Shown here: positions 35,030-44,414 of the stretch, piece after piece
Layout of the letters: every line of letters begins with the position of its first letter
Numbering within the stretch: position 1 is the first letter of the stretch
NCBI GenBank assembly: GCA_004295245.1
Contig: REAR01000063.1
Location: 1-55,468 of the forward strand
From: Sphingobacteriales bacterium
GTDB lineage: Bacteria > Bacteroidota > Bacteroidia > Chitinophagales > Chitinophagaceae
Direction: 5' to 3'
DNA: 55,468 nucleotides
Translations under genes and position numbers: made by a program
The notes under the pieces: model-generated
The model's database searches: none
Seen by the model: only the letters and a program-made list of their open reading frames with translations
What the model was told of the DNA's origin: nothing

Positions 35030-35080
35030 TAATGGATAATTGACATGCTATATTGGTTATCAATTATCCATTATTATTTA
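35030..35080. terminator. Bidirectional hairpin between convergent genes
   Basis: TAATGGATAATTGA (35030-35043) and TCAATTATCCATTA (35060-35073) are perfect 14-bp arms with a 16-base loop and AT-rich flanks; it can end both the MoxR-like and the DUF3467 transcripts. Confidence 0.75.
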
Positions 35081-35092
35081 TTAATTTTTATA

Positions 35093-35407
35093 TCAGGCTT
35101 GTGCGGTTGGGCCGCCAAAATTCATTGGAAACTCTATCATTTCCTGATCTTTTATTGCACCGTGTGCTTCTTCAAAGCGATGAATATTATCATCTAGCGC
35201 TTTTAAAAAACGCTTGGCATGCTGGGGTGTTAATATAATACGGCTTTTAACTTTGCTTTTTGGCACACCGGGCATAACGTTTACAAAATCTACAATAAAC
35301 TCTGCATGTGAGTGTGTAATAATTACAAGGTTAGAATAAGTACCTTCTGCCACTTCTTCTGTAATTTCAATATTTAACTGGCTGTTGTTTTGTGGAGTGT
35401 TTTCCAT
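35093..35407 (-). CDS. DUF3467-family protein
   Basis: 104 residues, soluble, no signal peptide. The whole chain fits DUF3467: NIEITEEVAEGTYSNLVIITHSHAEFIVDFVNVMPGVPKSKVKSRIILTPQHAKRFLKALDDNI. The family is small, widespread in Bacteria, of unknown function; its signature is the 'YSNLxxIxHSxxEFxxDF' strand pair followed by 'RIxLxPxHAKxLLxxL'. It lies downstream of a secreted-protein gene on the same strand, separated by a perfect palindrome likely to be a terminator, so it probably has its own promoter. Confidence 0.85.
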   Translation of the reverse strand: MENTPQNNSQLNIEITEEVAEGTYSNLVIITHSHAEFIVDFVNVMPGVPKSKVKSRIILTPQHAKRFLKALDDNIHRFEEAHGAIKDQEMIEFPMNFGGPTAQA

Positions 35408-35425
35408 AATTTATATTTAAATAAA

Positions 35426-35451
35426 CAGGAGATTGAATATTCAATCTCCTG
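35426..35451 (-). terminator. Perfect 26-bp palindrome, probable terminator
   Basis: A 26-base perfect palindrome with centre at 35438/35439 and arms CAGGAGATTGAAT and its complement. Read on the minus strand it follows the secreted-protein gene by 29 bases and precedes AT-rich DNA. There is no loop, so a protein-binding site is an alternative. Confidence 0.6.
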
Positions 35452-35480
35452 CGGCAAATTTATTAAACAAATAGTAGCTG

Positions 35481-36209
35481 TTATAATTTTCTTTCACGCA
35501 AAAGTTGGTTCAATAAATTTTCTGTGGGTTTGTCTTTTATCTGAACCACAAAAGAATTTTTCTCTTCGTCGTTCAACGGCAGATAAGGGCCAATAGCGGT
35601 AAAATCGCCTTTAACCATTGCAATTTTTTTGCTGGCCTTATCATAATAATAGTAATCCCAGTAAGTGTCGAAAAACTTATTATCTGCCGTGCCGGGCAAT
35701 GCAGAAGAAGTTGTTTTAATTTCTTTACGATAGGCTTTTAACACGCTTATGCTGGCCCCATCATAAACAACCTGATAGTAGCCTTTTACATTTTTAACTT
35801 TGGGGTAATTGGCAACCGGTAAAAACAACAATTTTTTTACTTTTTTATCTTCCGGGTCTGTAACTGTAAGTACAAACTCTCCAATTTTTTCATCTATCTC
35901 GCTGGAATCGTTACCATTTTTAAAATGCACAGTACCATCGTAGGGGCTGTATTTAAAAGTATACTGATTATACTCTCTGCCATCCGGGGTTTTTACATAG
36001 CCATCGGCCCAGTCTTCAAACAAAAAAGGTGAGCCTGCCACTCTTTCATTGTTTATTAATACAAAATTGCCATTGCCTAAAGAAGGCGACCAGCTTCCGT
36101 TTAATTCTAACCGGTCTCTAAACATACCTTGTGTATAGCTAACACTTTGTGCAGTAACAGCAGCGTTAATGCATAAAAGCAATAGAAAACCGACGTACTT
36201 TTTTTTCAT
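35481..36209 (-). CDS. Secreted protein of unknown function
   Basis: 242 residues from the ATG at 36209 (signal peptide MKKKYVGFLLLLCINAAVTAQ). A longer in-frame start at 36266 would begin inside the dispersed repeat and hide the signal peptide, so it is rejected. The mature chain is rich in Tyr, Lys and Asp with beta-strand character (GNGNFVLINNERVAGSPFLFEDWADGYVKT, DTYWDYYYYDKASKKIAMVKGDF). No lipobox, no T9SS tail. I do not recognise the family. Probably periplasmic or surface-exposed. Confidence 0.7.
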   Translation of the reverse strand: MKKKYVGFLLLLCINAAVTAQSVSYTQGMFRDRLELNGSWSPSLGNGNFVLINNERVAGSPFLFEDWADGYVKTPDGREYNQYTFKYSPYDGTVHFKNGNDSSEIDEKIGEFVLTVTDPEDKKVKKLLFLPVANYPKVKNVKGYYQVVYDGASISVLKAYRKEIKTTSSALPGTADNKFFDTYWDYYYYDKASKKIAMVKGDFTAIGPYLPLNDEEKNSFVVQIKDKPTENLLNQLLRERKL

Positions 36210-36244
36210 ATTTTTAAAAGGTGTTTGTGAGCTTAAGAATAAAT

Positions 36245-36384
36245 AGCAGCTATTGTTGCGTCGCACACTTGTACTGTAACAACAACTGCAGCATTCACTA
36301 AAGTTACAAAATATTAATTGTGTTCTTACTCTAGCTGTTAAAAATTGATATGCTGTTGAAGGGTGCGACGCAACGATGCTGCTA
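36245..36384. repeat. Interspersed palindromic element, copy 10 (complete inner arms)
   Basis: GCAGCTATTGTTGCGTCGCAC (core 36255-36266) and GGGTGCGACGCAACGATGCTGC (core 36363-36374), separated by 96 bases. Stem bases outside the core pair with one G-T wobble. Lies upstream of the secreted-protein gene and beyond the end of the DUF1735 gene. Confidence 0.82.
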
Positions 36385-36406
36385 TACTATTTACTGCATG
36401 GCCAAT

Positions 36407-36439
36407 AAAAAAAGCTACAATAAAATTGTAGCTTTTTTT
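36407..36439. terminator. Terminator of the second SusCD operon
   Basis: AAAAAAAGCTACAA (36407-36420) pairs with TTGTAGCTTTTTT (36426-36438) around TAAAA. It lies 20 bases after the DUF1735 stop on the minus strand and works in either direction by sequence. Confidence 0.85.
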
Positions 36440-36459
36440 ATTATAGCAAAGGTCCAAAA

Positions 36460-37419
36460 TTATGGTCTTGGTCCTTTGTAGATTAAAGTATCATATAAAG
36501 GCAGCGGCTGGAAGCTTGGTTGCGTCATAAAATAACCAGCGTATACTGTTTTACTACCAGCTACATAGCGATTAGTAGTAATAGCCGGGTTTGCAATAAA
36601 TGCACGTCCATTGGTTGGATTGGGATAAATATTTGCAACAGAAACTAATTTGTCTGCATTATCAAACACATATTCTGGACGTGTAGAACCAAAACCACTG
36701 ATACCACCGTTGTTAATTAAAGGATGAAATCCCTCTAAACCAAATGCTGGATTTCTCATTTTAACAGAGCTGGCACCAGAAGTAATCAATTCAATATCTA
36801 CCGGATAAGTAAATGGCTGATTTAAGAAAGAAGCAGGACGGTCGCCAGGTACTTCTGTAGCAATTCTACCCTTAAAAGTATAAACACCATCATACTTATT
36901 TTTAACACCAATAATAATTACAATTTTATTGGCGTTTGGGTTGATAACGGCACCGCTTGCATCAGCAATTTGTAAGCCCAGTGCATAGCTTGAAGAAAGA
37001 TCAATTTTTGTTTTATCTAATGTAATAGGTAAATCTACCACATTAGTGCCTGCCTTTACAGTTACATCAAAGCTTCCGGTATATGCATTGGCAGGAAGTT
37101 CAATATAACCCGTGCTATTGGCGGTATTATAATCAGCTATCAAACCTGCATTTTTAGAAACTTTAATCAGGTAATCTTTCTTAGCCAACCCCTGATCTCC
37201 CAGAAAAATACGGATAGCATCAAATTTTTCCTGTAAAGGAGTAGAGTTGAGTGCAAAGGATTTAGAATCTTCGCTGGCAGCATCTGCAATCATTACTGCA
37301 GCAGCGGGGTTATCAGTTAAAGCATCTTCATATCCCGTGTTTTTTAAGCACGATGACAGCGATACTGTAGCAGCTAAAGCCAGTGCCAGTACTTTTGTAT
37401 GTTTACTATTTATAATCAT
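36460..37419 (-). CDS. DUF1735 (BT_3987-like) lipoprotein of the second SusCD operon
   Basis: 319 residues. Lipobox in AATVSLSSCLKN. The N-terminal half fits DUF1735: ITLDKTKIDLSSSYALGLQIADASGAVINPNANKIVIIIGVKNKYDG. The C-terminal half has strands such as YPVDIELITSGASSVKMRN and a final SFQPLPLYDTLIYKGPRP. Such proteins follow SusCD genes and are thought to be surface glycan- or protein-binding accessory lipoproteins. Gap to the upstream susD is 25 bases. Confidence 0.82.
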   Translation of the reverse strand: MIINSKHTKVLALALAATVSLSSCLKNTGYEDALTDNPAAAVMIADAASEDSKSFALNSTPLQEKFDAIRIFLGDQGLAKKDYLIKVSKNAGLIADYNTANSTGYIELPANAYTGSFDVTVKAGTNVVDLPITLDKTKIDLSSSYALGLQIADASGAVINPNANKIVIIIGVKNKYDGVYTFKGRIATEVPGDRPASFLNQPFTYPVDIELITSGASSVKMRNPAFGLEGFHPLINNGGISGFGSTRPEYVFDNADKLVSVANIYPNPTNGRAFIANPAITTNRYVAGSKTVYAGYFMTQPSFQPLPLYDTLIYKGPRP

Positions 37420-37444
37420 ATCATTCGTTTTTTCAGATTAACTA

Positions 37445-38962
37445 TTAATTGTCCCAGAAAATTTTTGAAGTAAAAATGTTTATCCCTTTAGGTACATTAG
37501 GAGTATTAGAAGACTCCTCTACTAATGGATAAGGCAATCTTATTGGTTGAGATGTAGTAGAAGCCTGAGCAGATAATGGCACCACAGGGAAACCACTCTT
37601 ACGATTTTCACTCCATGCTTCTAAACCATTTATGTTAGCTAAAGAAATCCATTTTTGCAGCGCAATAGCATTTAGCTTGTTAGTTGATGCTGCAAAATCT
37701 GCATTGTTAATACCACTGCTTAACAATGTTGTAGCATTACTAACCGCAGTACCCGTTAAACGAAATGACTCCCTTACGCCGTTTTTGTAATAATCTTCTG
37801 CGCTTAAAGGCAATGTAACAGAAGGCCATCTTTGTTTAGCTTCAGCCATTAAGAACTGCGCTTCAGAAGAGGTCATTATTATTTGGCGCTTTATCTGGTT
37901 GTAAGCTTCAATCTGGAAGGGTCCTATCGGAGAACAAACAGCTTCCAGGTAAGCAGTGCCTTGCGCTCCTAATGGAACACCTACATAGCGTGAAGCGGCA
38001 AATGTTTCTGCTGTGGCTTGCGTAACAATACCACCGTTTGAAGCATCCGGTCTTGGAGAGCAAACATGCTTCATTCTGAAAGTATCATTGGTAGCCTTAA
38101 AATTATCTACTAATAATTTGCTCATGCGAATAAACTTGTTTGAACCAGCAGGAGCATTGTTAGCATCAAACCCATAAGTAGCATAGAATGGATTGATTTT
38201 ACCCACCACACCAGACTGGTAGCCCGGAGAGGCGGTTACATCTTCACCCAATGCTAATAAGCCAGAACCTTCAGCAACAATTTTATTAATCTCTGCAGTG
38301 ATATAAGCATCACGGCCTGCCATAGCACTTTGACGCATTAAGATGCGCATCTTAAGTGTATTTGCAAAACGAACCCACTGCTGTTTGTTTCCGGCAAATA
38401 CAATATCTGCCGGGTCTGAAGCTGCTGTGGCTGCTTTTATTTCTGCAATAGCAGCATCCAATTGCTTGATTAAATCCTCATAAACTGTTTTAGCATCATC
38501 ATATTTAGGTTGTAATACTGTAGTACCTTTTAATGCATCTGAATAAGGAATATTACCGTACAGATCGATCAGATTTTGATAAACCATGCACTTCATTACT
38601 CTTGCAAAGCCGGCCAGATTTGGGCGACCATCTGTTTTACCATTATTGATTACAAATTCATAATCATAAAGGTTGTTGTAATAACCTGTCCAGAAGTTAA
38701 AATCTGTGTTAGTTACAACGTAAGTCATTTGGGCCTGACCACCAATAAAGCTGGTAGACTGCGACCAATGACCACCCCAAAAACCGCCAAGTTGATTAGC
38801 GCCTAGAGTACCAATAGTGGTATTAAGTGCATTAGTAAAAACTAAATCAGAAGTGGTAGCTGTGGGTGAGTTGGGGTTATTATTCACATCCAGCCAGCCT
38901 TTTTTACAGCTGCCAAATGCCACCCCCATCATAATTAATAAAATACCTATTTTAAGTTTCAT
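37445..38962 (-). CDS. SusD/RagB-family outer-membrane lipoprotein (SusD-like_2 type)
   Basis: 505 residues. Lipobox in MMGVAFGSCKKGWLDVNNNPNSPT, the typical SusD-like_2 opening. Middle: GFARVMKCMVYQNLIDLYGNIPYSDAL, a TPR-like core with WVRFANTLKMRILMRQSA, SSEAQFLMAEAKQRWP, and the C-terminal LQKWISLANINGLEAWSENRKSGFPV. Forms the lid of the SusC barrel encoded 43 bases upstream. No sigma/anti-sigma or hybrid two-component regulator lies nearby. Confidence 0.93.
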   Translation of the reverse strand: MKLKIGILLIMMGVAFGSCKKGWLDVNNNPNSPTATTSDLVFTNALNTTIGTLGANQLGGFWGGHWSQSTSFIGGQAQMTYVVTNTDFNFWTGYYNNLYDYEFVINNGKTDGRPNLAGFARVMKCMVYQNLIDLYGNIPYSDALKGTTVLQPKYDDAKTVYEDLIKQLDAAIAEIKAATAASDPADIVFAGNKQQWVRFANTLKMRILMRQSAMAGRDAYITAEINKIVAEGSGLLALGEDVTASPGYQSGVVGKINPFYATYGFDANNAPAGSNKFIRMSKLLVDNFKATNDTFRMKHVCSPRPDASNGGIVTQATAETFAASRYVGVPLGAQGTAYLEAVCSPIGPFQIEAYNQIKRQIIMTSSEAQFLMAEAKQRWPSVTLPLSAEDYYKNGVRESFRLTGTAVSNATTLLSSGINNADFAASTNKLNAIALQKWISLANINGLEAWSENRKSGFPVVPLSAQASTTSQPIRLPYPLVEESSNTPNVPKGINIFTSKIFWDN

Positions 38963-39005
38963 AATTCAAATTTTGTGTTTCTGATAAATATTACTCCAGT
39001 TTCAA

Positions 39006-42000
39006 TTAAAATGTAATTGATAAGTTAGCACCATAAGCTCTTACAGGTGGTGTAATACCAATACTGTTAATACCTAAACCGTTACCAGTTGTGGTACTAA
39101 ACTCTGGATCTGTATACCAGTTATTGCTGGGTAATAAAGTCAGTAAGTTTCTACCATATACGCCTATTGTAGCACGTTTCATGAACTTAACTTTATCCAA
39201 AACAGATTTAGGAAGGTCATAGCTCAAAGAAACGTCACGTAATTTCCAAAATGCACCAGAAGTAATAAAGTTCTCTGCAATCTGACGATAATAAGTTACC
39301 CAAACTGTGTAGTGACCATTTTGTACGGGAATTTTATCGTTAATAACAGTTTTTCCAGTTGAAGATTCTACATAAGCAGAATTAGGATAAATGAATGGCG
39401 CACGACCATATTGGGTGGTAACTTTTGCTGAACCAGTAAAAGTCATTTGGCGACCAATATCGTGATACACCACATTACCACCACGATACTCAGCATTTGC
39501 GCTAAAGTTGAATCCTTTGTAGCGTAATGTTGTACCTAGCCCTAATTGATGCTTCGGTAAGCTATTACCAAAGCCTACTAAAGAAGATGCTGTTTGTGGA
39601 TAGCCGTCAGCTTCATTTACTAATACTCTGCCGGTAGCTGAATCACGAGCATAGGCAGATGCTCTCAGGTAAGGGAAAGGCAACCCAATTTCCGCAGTGG
39701 TTTGCGCATATGTAAAACCACCACCATATGGAGTTAAACGCTGTAGATCCTGGAAGAGGCTTACTACTTTGTTATTGTTGAAAGAATATCTAGCACTGAT
39801 TTCCCAGGTAAGATTTTTGTTTTTTATCACCTGTGCTTTTATATCAGCTTCATAACCCCAGTTTTTGGTTTCACCAATATTAACTGTTGCAGAAGCAAAC
39901 CCTGTTGAAGGAGTTAAGGTAATAGGAAGAATCTGCTTTTTAGAACTTTGATTGTACGCTGTAAAGTCTACGTTCACTCTGTTTTTGAAAAAAGCAGCTT
40001 CAAATCCAAATTCTCTTGAAGTTACAAACTCGGGTCCAAGTAATGCATCGGGAAAGTTATCACCCACAGTAGTACCAACTGTATTACCGTAAGGGAAGCC
40101 ACCACCTACACCATATGTTAACGCAAGTCCATATGCTCCTAAATTATCGTTACCATTCTTATTTAATGCGCCTCTTAGTTTTAAGTAATCAAGTACATCA
40201 TTTTTAAGTGATGGAACTGCTTCAGTAACAATAAAAGAAACATCTCCTCCATAATAAGCATATTGATATAAGCCCTTATCTCTGCCTTTTGCATAAAAAA
40301 CAGATGAACCATCATAACGGCCTGTACCATGTACAAATAAGAAATCTTTGTAGTTTAAAGTTAAGTCGCCGTAAACACCATACTTTCTGATTTCAGATTC
40401 AGAACCACCGCCAGTTAATTCACCGGTTCTGAATGCTACGTTATACAATTCTGGAATTAATACAGAACTGGAACCTACAGATACAGACTGAGATTTTCTG
40501 ATTTGTATGTTAGAACCCAGTATTGCTGTTGCTTCAATTTTGCCAAACTTCTTTTTTGCAGTTGCAAAAAGGTCGTTATTAATTCTTCTTCCATAAGAAG
40601 AGAAATCGTTCACACCACCTAAAATATTAGTGGTAGCTCTGTTAATACCATCATAATCGTTGGGGAATGGGGCTGGCACCTGCGCAAGACGTGCAGCATA
40701 GTCTGTAAACAAGAATTTACCTTGCCAAGACTTACCAAACTGATTGGTTAAGGCAATACCTACTCTTTCAGTAACAGTTACCCAACTAACCGGGCGAAAA
40801 TCTAACTGAACGTTACCGTTAAAATAGTTGTTATTTACACGTTGACGCTCATTGTCTAATTCAAAGAAAGGATTTTCATAATAATCGTTGAAATATCCGT
40901 TAGGGTTTGCAAACTTATTATTTTTCCAGTCTGTTAATTGAGATAAAGGAATATGAGCAGCTGTATTGATAATATTAAAGTAGAAATCAGAAGTGGTTTG
41001 ATTAAGACGCTCCTGAATATAATTACCTACAAAAGAAGCTGTGAATTTTCCAAACTCTTTGGTAGCACTCATTCTTACACTGTTTCTGCGATTTTCATCT
41101 TTAGGAACAATACCTGTAATTTTTGCATCCTGAAAAGACAAGAAGAAACGGCTGTTTTGGTCTCCACCACTTACAGATACATCATTTGTAAATGTGGTAC
41201 CCTTTTGCCATACTTTTTTTCTTTCATTCGGAATTGCAGAGTAAGGCAATTCTAAAACACTGCCATCTTCTAAACGACGGCCTAAAGGACGGATACTTCC
41301 ATCAAAACGGTCGCCATATTGCTGATTCTCATAACTTCTATAGTTACCAGAAGGATCAATACCACCATAATCTGAACCAGAACCAAACTCGTCCTGAAAC
41401 TTTGGAAGGAAAGAAAGTTCTTCTACGTTAACAGCACTTGAAAAAGTAACCGTTGGTTTTGATTTAGAACCTCTTTTAGTATTGATCAATAAGGCACCAT
41501 TAACACCATCAGAACCATATAAAGTAGCGGCTTGACCACCCTTTAAAACAGTTACATTATCAATATCATTAGGGTTTAAATAAGCAATAGCATTTTGAGG
41601 AACGGGAACACCATCCAAAACAATCAATGCTTCATTATTACCAGTCATTGAACGATAACCACGTAAAACAATCTTTACTGCAGGGTTTACACTGTTATTA
41701 GCGTTTACTACTGTTAAACCAGATACTTTACCTGATAAAGCCTGTGCTAATTGAGGCGATTTACCGTTCGTAAGGTCTTTCTCGTTTACAGTAGATTGGG
41801 CAACCCCAATTTCTTTGGGTCTTTTTTTAACACCTAAGCCAGAAGTAATAACTACTTCTTTCAGGTCTTCATTTTTGGTGGTCAGGGTTACATTTACATT
41901 TTTACCCGCGGCTACAACAGTTCTTTCTGAGTAACCAACGGCAGTAATTAATAACTCTGCGTTTTCTTTTACTTTGATTGTGAAAATACCGTTTGCGTCT

Positions 42001-42158
42001 GCTTTAACGGTGTTTTTTGTACCGGCTTCAGTAACAGTAGCAAAACCTACTGCTTCGCCTTTTTCGTCCTTTACCAGACCTGTAATGATCTTGGTTTGCG
42101 CCACTGCCATAATTGAAAATAGCATTAGCACTGAGAACAGTGATAGAAGTTTTCTCAT
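39006..42158 (-). CDS. SusC/RagA-type TonB-dependent outer-membrane transporter
   Basis: 1050 residues from the ATG at 42158 (signal peptide MRKLLSLFSVLMLFSIMAVAQ; a start 20 codons earlier would hide it). Carboxypeptidase-D-like domain (ITGLVKDEKGEAVGFATV), TonB-box-like KEVVITSGLG, plug with VKIVLRGYRSMTGNNEALIVLDGVP and DIDNVTVLKGGQAATLYGSDGVNGALLI, then the barrel ending in a final Phe (GANLSITF). First gene of a SusC-SusD-DUF1735 operon with a well-formed promoter. Confidence 0.95.
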   Translation of the reverse strand: MRKLLSLFSVLMLFSIMAVAQTKIITGLVKDEKGEAVGFATVTEAGTKNTVKADANGIFTIKVKENAELLITAVGYSERTVVAAGKNVNVTLTTKNEDLKEVVITSGLGVKKRPKEIGVAQSTVNEKDLTNGKSPQLAQALSGKVSGLTVVNANNSVNPAVKIVLRGYRSMTGNNEALIVLDGVPVPQNAIAYLNPNDIDNVTVLKGGQAATLYGSDGVNGALLINTKRGSKSKPTVTFSSAVNVEELSFLPKFQDEFGSGSDYGGIDPSGNYRSYENQQYGDRFDGSIRPLGRRLEDGSVLELPYSAIPNERKKVWQKGTTFTNDVSVSGGDQNSRFFLSFQDAKITGIVPKDENRRNSVRMSATKEFGKFTASFVGNYIQERLNQTTSDFYFNIINTAAHIPLSQLTDWKNNKFANPNGYFNDYYENPFFELDNERQRVNNNYFNGNVQLDFRPVSWVTVTERVGIALTNQFGKSWQGKFLFTDYAARLAQVPAPFPNDYDGINRATTNILGGVNDFSSYGRRINNDLFATAKKKFGKIEATAILGSNIQIRKSQSVSVGSSSVLIPELYNVAFRTGELTGGGSESEIRKYGVYGDLTLNYKDFLFVHGTGRYDGSSVFYAKGRDKGLYQYAYYGGDVSFIVTEAVPSLKNDVLDYLKLRGALNKNGNDNLGAYGLALTYGVGGGFPYGNTVGTTVGDNFPDALLGPEFVTSREFGFEAAFFKNRVNVDFTAYNQSSKKQILPITLTPSTGFASATVNIGETKNWGYEADIKAQVIKNKNLTWEISARYSFNNNKVVSLFQDLQRLTPYGGGFTYAQTTAEIGLPFPYLRASAYARDSATGRVLVNEADGYPQTASSLVGFGNSLPKHQLGLGTTLRYKGFNFSANAEYRGGNVVYHDIGRQMTFTGSAKVTTQYGRAPFIYPNSAYVESSTGKTVINDKIPVQNGHYTVWVTYYRQIAENFITSGAFWKLRDVSLSYDLPKSVLDKVKFMKRATIGVYGRNLLTLLPSNNWYTDPEFSTTTGNGLGINSIGITPPVRAYGANLSITF

Positions 42159-42188
42159 TGTTATGTTAGTTTTAGTTATCGAGAGATT

Positions 42189-42220
42189 GTAAATATAGGA
42201 AGATTTCGCCTTCGCCAAAA
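42189..42220 (-). promoter_or_regulatory. Promoter of the second SusCD operon
   Basis: On the minus strand TTTTG (42220-42216), 18 bases, then TATATTTAC (42197-42189): a near-consensus Bacteroidetes promoter 30 bases before the susC ATG. Confidence 0.7.
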
Positions 42221-42288
42221 ACTTGTTAAAGTTCGTAATTTCCTATACAATTTGACAGACAAACAAGCTTATAGGAACGCTGCAACCG

Positions 42289-44376
42289 TTAAAAACTAAA
42301 AATCGTTTGTATCCTAAGTTCCGTTCTTCTGTTTCCTTTAATTTCATCTAGGCCTGAGCCTATAGCAGCTTTACCTTTGTAAATAGTTTGCGCCCATTTA
42401 AACCAAAACGTCCATTCATAATTTGCTTTTTTTATGGGATTCCGAAAAAATTTAAGATCTTTTATATTGAAATTCAAGTAATAACGAAGCCCCTGGTCAT
42501 AAAATGCCGGTATAGAAAATCCATAAAGAACATCAGTTTCATAGGCATAGATCCTAGAGTTGTAGCTGGCTGTTTCAAAAAATTGAAGCCTGAAATTTGC
42601 CGCCCAGTTCTTTATCCCCGATTTATAGAACGCATCGGCAAATATCAAATAGCCATCTTCTGATGCCTTAGCTCCTTTATTGTACCATAGCATCTCGGCT
42701 CGGCTTCTTAAAATAACCCTTGAATTGATGTTTATACTGTTTTGCCATCTTAAGCTTTGTTTGGGTAAAAAGGCAACAACCGGGTTAACCTGAGTATTTT
42801 CAAACGTATTCTGCTGCCTTGCTTCATTTCTGTACCGTACATAAATTTCTGTTTGCTTTGAGGGCATATAGGTTAGCTGTACTAAAAAATCTTTTCCACT
42901 TGAAGGACCATCAATTCTATACTTAAGCCATGGAAACTGGTAAAAATCTGCATAGGCGTCTATTTTTATGCTGTGTAATGGATGTAGGCTGATTGCTGTA
43001 TAGAACCCTTTTTCATTTGTTGGAAAACTACTCTCAGTAAATGCATCTCCGTTTAGCGATTGGTATGCCTTATTGATATTTCTGTATAAAAAACTCATAT
43101 CTGCTTTTGCGTCTAAACTTATAAGCACTCCATTTATGGTAGCAATAGACTTATTATGATCAATAGCTGTCTCTCCAAAAAAATGCAAGTTTTTAAAAGT
43201 ATAATTATAGTCCACGCTATAATTATGAAGGCGTTGGCCATTAAATGCATATAAATTGTAGGGAACAAGCTCTTTTATAAAAGGGTTTGAGAACCCATGA
43301 TGAATAGTATTAAAGCTGAAAAGTGCGTTTCCGGATTGATAACGCAATACCCCTCCCGCAGCTACTTGTGTTATACTGTTTCTATCTGCAAGTTCAGATG
43401 ATGTTCTATGATAACCACCGGTTAATAAAGAACTAACCCAATCATTACCAGAAAGGCTATCGATATTTAGATTGGCACTTATTTTTTTATACGAGCCGAA
43501 AACACTCCACTCCCATTTTTTAAACCCAGCCGTTATAGCTACTCCCCTATGAAAATTATACTCTGCCGGTGAATTGTATGGCCTGAAAACTGCAGCTTGT
43601 CGTTTGATAGCCAATACGGCTGCACTCTTTTTAAATGCAAGACTTTGCCATTGTAGTAAGCCCTGCCCCATGTTTACGCTAAAATCTCCAATAGCAAGTG
43701 TCTTTATCTTACCCAAGTTTCTGGCATAAAAGTGAAACGAATAAAAATCGAACCCTTTGGTATTTTTATTCCTAAAAAATGATTCACCGGCATCTTTATC
43801 TGCTACAAAGCCCCACGTTAATACATTTTTATAGTTATAGTTGAATCGAAAAAAATGACGGTCTCTTTCGCCCAAATAAAAATTTGTGCCGAGTAATTTG
43901 GGTACCTGATATCCTTTTGCTTTTTCTAAAACCTGGCTATATCTGTACAAAAAATTATAAGTACCACCACGCAGCCGTTGCCTGAGTGTTACAGGTAAAT
44001 CAATAGCGTTGCTAATTGTAACAAAGGCAATTATTTTTTTTATTGTAGCAACATCCCAACCGGGTACAGCCTGTAATTCATACACAGTTTTGAATGGCCC
44101 AAGCAGGCTACGGTAGTTAATAAACTGTATTATCTGGTAATCGGAAAGAACCAACAATTCCTTTAACTCTTCAGTCTTTATGGTGTTTAAATTTAGCGGT
44201 TGCTTTTTGTAACGTTGCAGTTGCTGCAGGTAAGAATCGTCTTCTGTTTCATTATTGTCATTGGCAGCTGCCAGGTTCTCTAATTGCTGTTCGGTAGCAG
44301 ACAATGCAGGTTCTTGTGCCACTACAAAGAGTGGCAGTAGCATTATTGAAAACAATAAATATATTTTGCCCGGCAC
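42289..44376 (-). CDS. Helix-hairpin-helix outer-membrane-associated protein
   Basis: 695 residues. Signal peptide MPGKIYLLFSIMLLPLFVVAQ. Residues ~56-125 form a ComEA-like helix-hairpin-helix: LNLNTIKTEELKELLVLSDYQIIQFINYRSLLGPFKTVYELQAVPGWDVATIKKI. The remaining ~560 residues are Tyr/Phe-rich beta-strands ending in Phe (RIQTIFSF), suggesting a barrel. Similar exported HhH-barrel proteins occur across Bacteroidetes next to a PorV/PorQ-like gene, as here; a DNA-uptake or surface role has been guessed for the HhH part but I know of no proof. It lies 38 bases downstream of the next gene on the same strand. Confidence 0.75.
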   Translation of the reverse strand: MPGKIYLLFSIMLLPLFVVAQEPALSATEQQLENLAAANDNNETEDDSYLQQLQRYKKQPLNLNTIKTEELKELLVLSDYQIIQFINYRSLLGPFKTVYELQAVPGWDVATIKKIIAFVTISNAIDLPVTLRQRLRGGTYNFLYRYSQVLEKAKGYQVPKLLGTNFYLGERDRHFFRFNYNYKNVLTWGFVADKDAGESFFRNKNTKGFDFYSFHFYARNLGKIKTLAIGDFSVNMGQGLLQWQSLAFKKSAAVLAIKRQAAVFRPYNSPAEYNFHRGVAITAGFKKWEWSVFGSYKKISANLNIDSLSGNDWVSSLLTGGYHRTSSELADRNSITQVAAGGVLRYQSGNALFSFNTIHHGFSNPFIKELVPYNLYAFNGQRLHNYSVDYNYTFKNLHFFGETAIDHNKSIATINGVLISLDAKADMSFLYRNINKAYQSLNGDAFTESSFPTNEKGFYTAISLHPLHSIKIDAYADFYQFPWLKYRIDGPSSGKDFLVQLTYMPSKQTEIYVRYRNEARQQNTFENTQVNPVVAFLPKQSLRWQNSININSRVILRSRAEMLWYNKGAKASEDGYLIFADAFYKSGIKNWAANFRLQFFETASYNSRIYAYETDVLYGFSIPAFYDQGLRYYLNFNIKDLKFFRNPIKKANYEWTFWFKWAQTIYKGKAAIGSGLDEIKGNRRTELRIQTIFSF

Positions 44377-44414
44377 TTTTATTTATACATTACGATTTAT
44401 AAAAAGCGCTGCTA

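Noticed and set aside
35426-35451. Perfect 26-bp palindrome as a phage attachment or plasmid origin site
   Set aside because: No integrase, phage or replication gene is nearby and its place after a gene end fits a terminator.
39006-42158. Several 70-100-codon frames opposite the second susC gene
   Set aside because: Shadow frames of a clear TonB-dependent transporter with strong domain matches.
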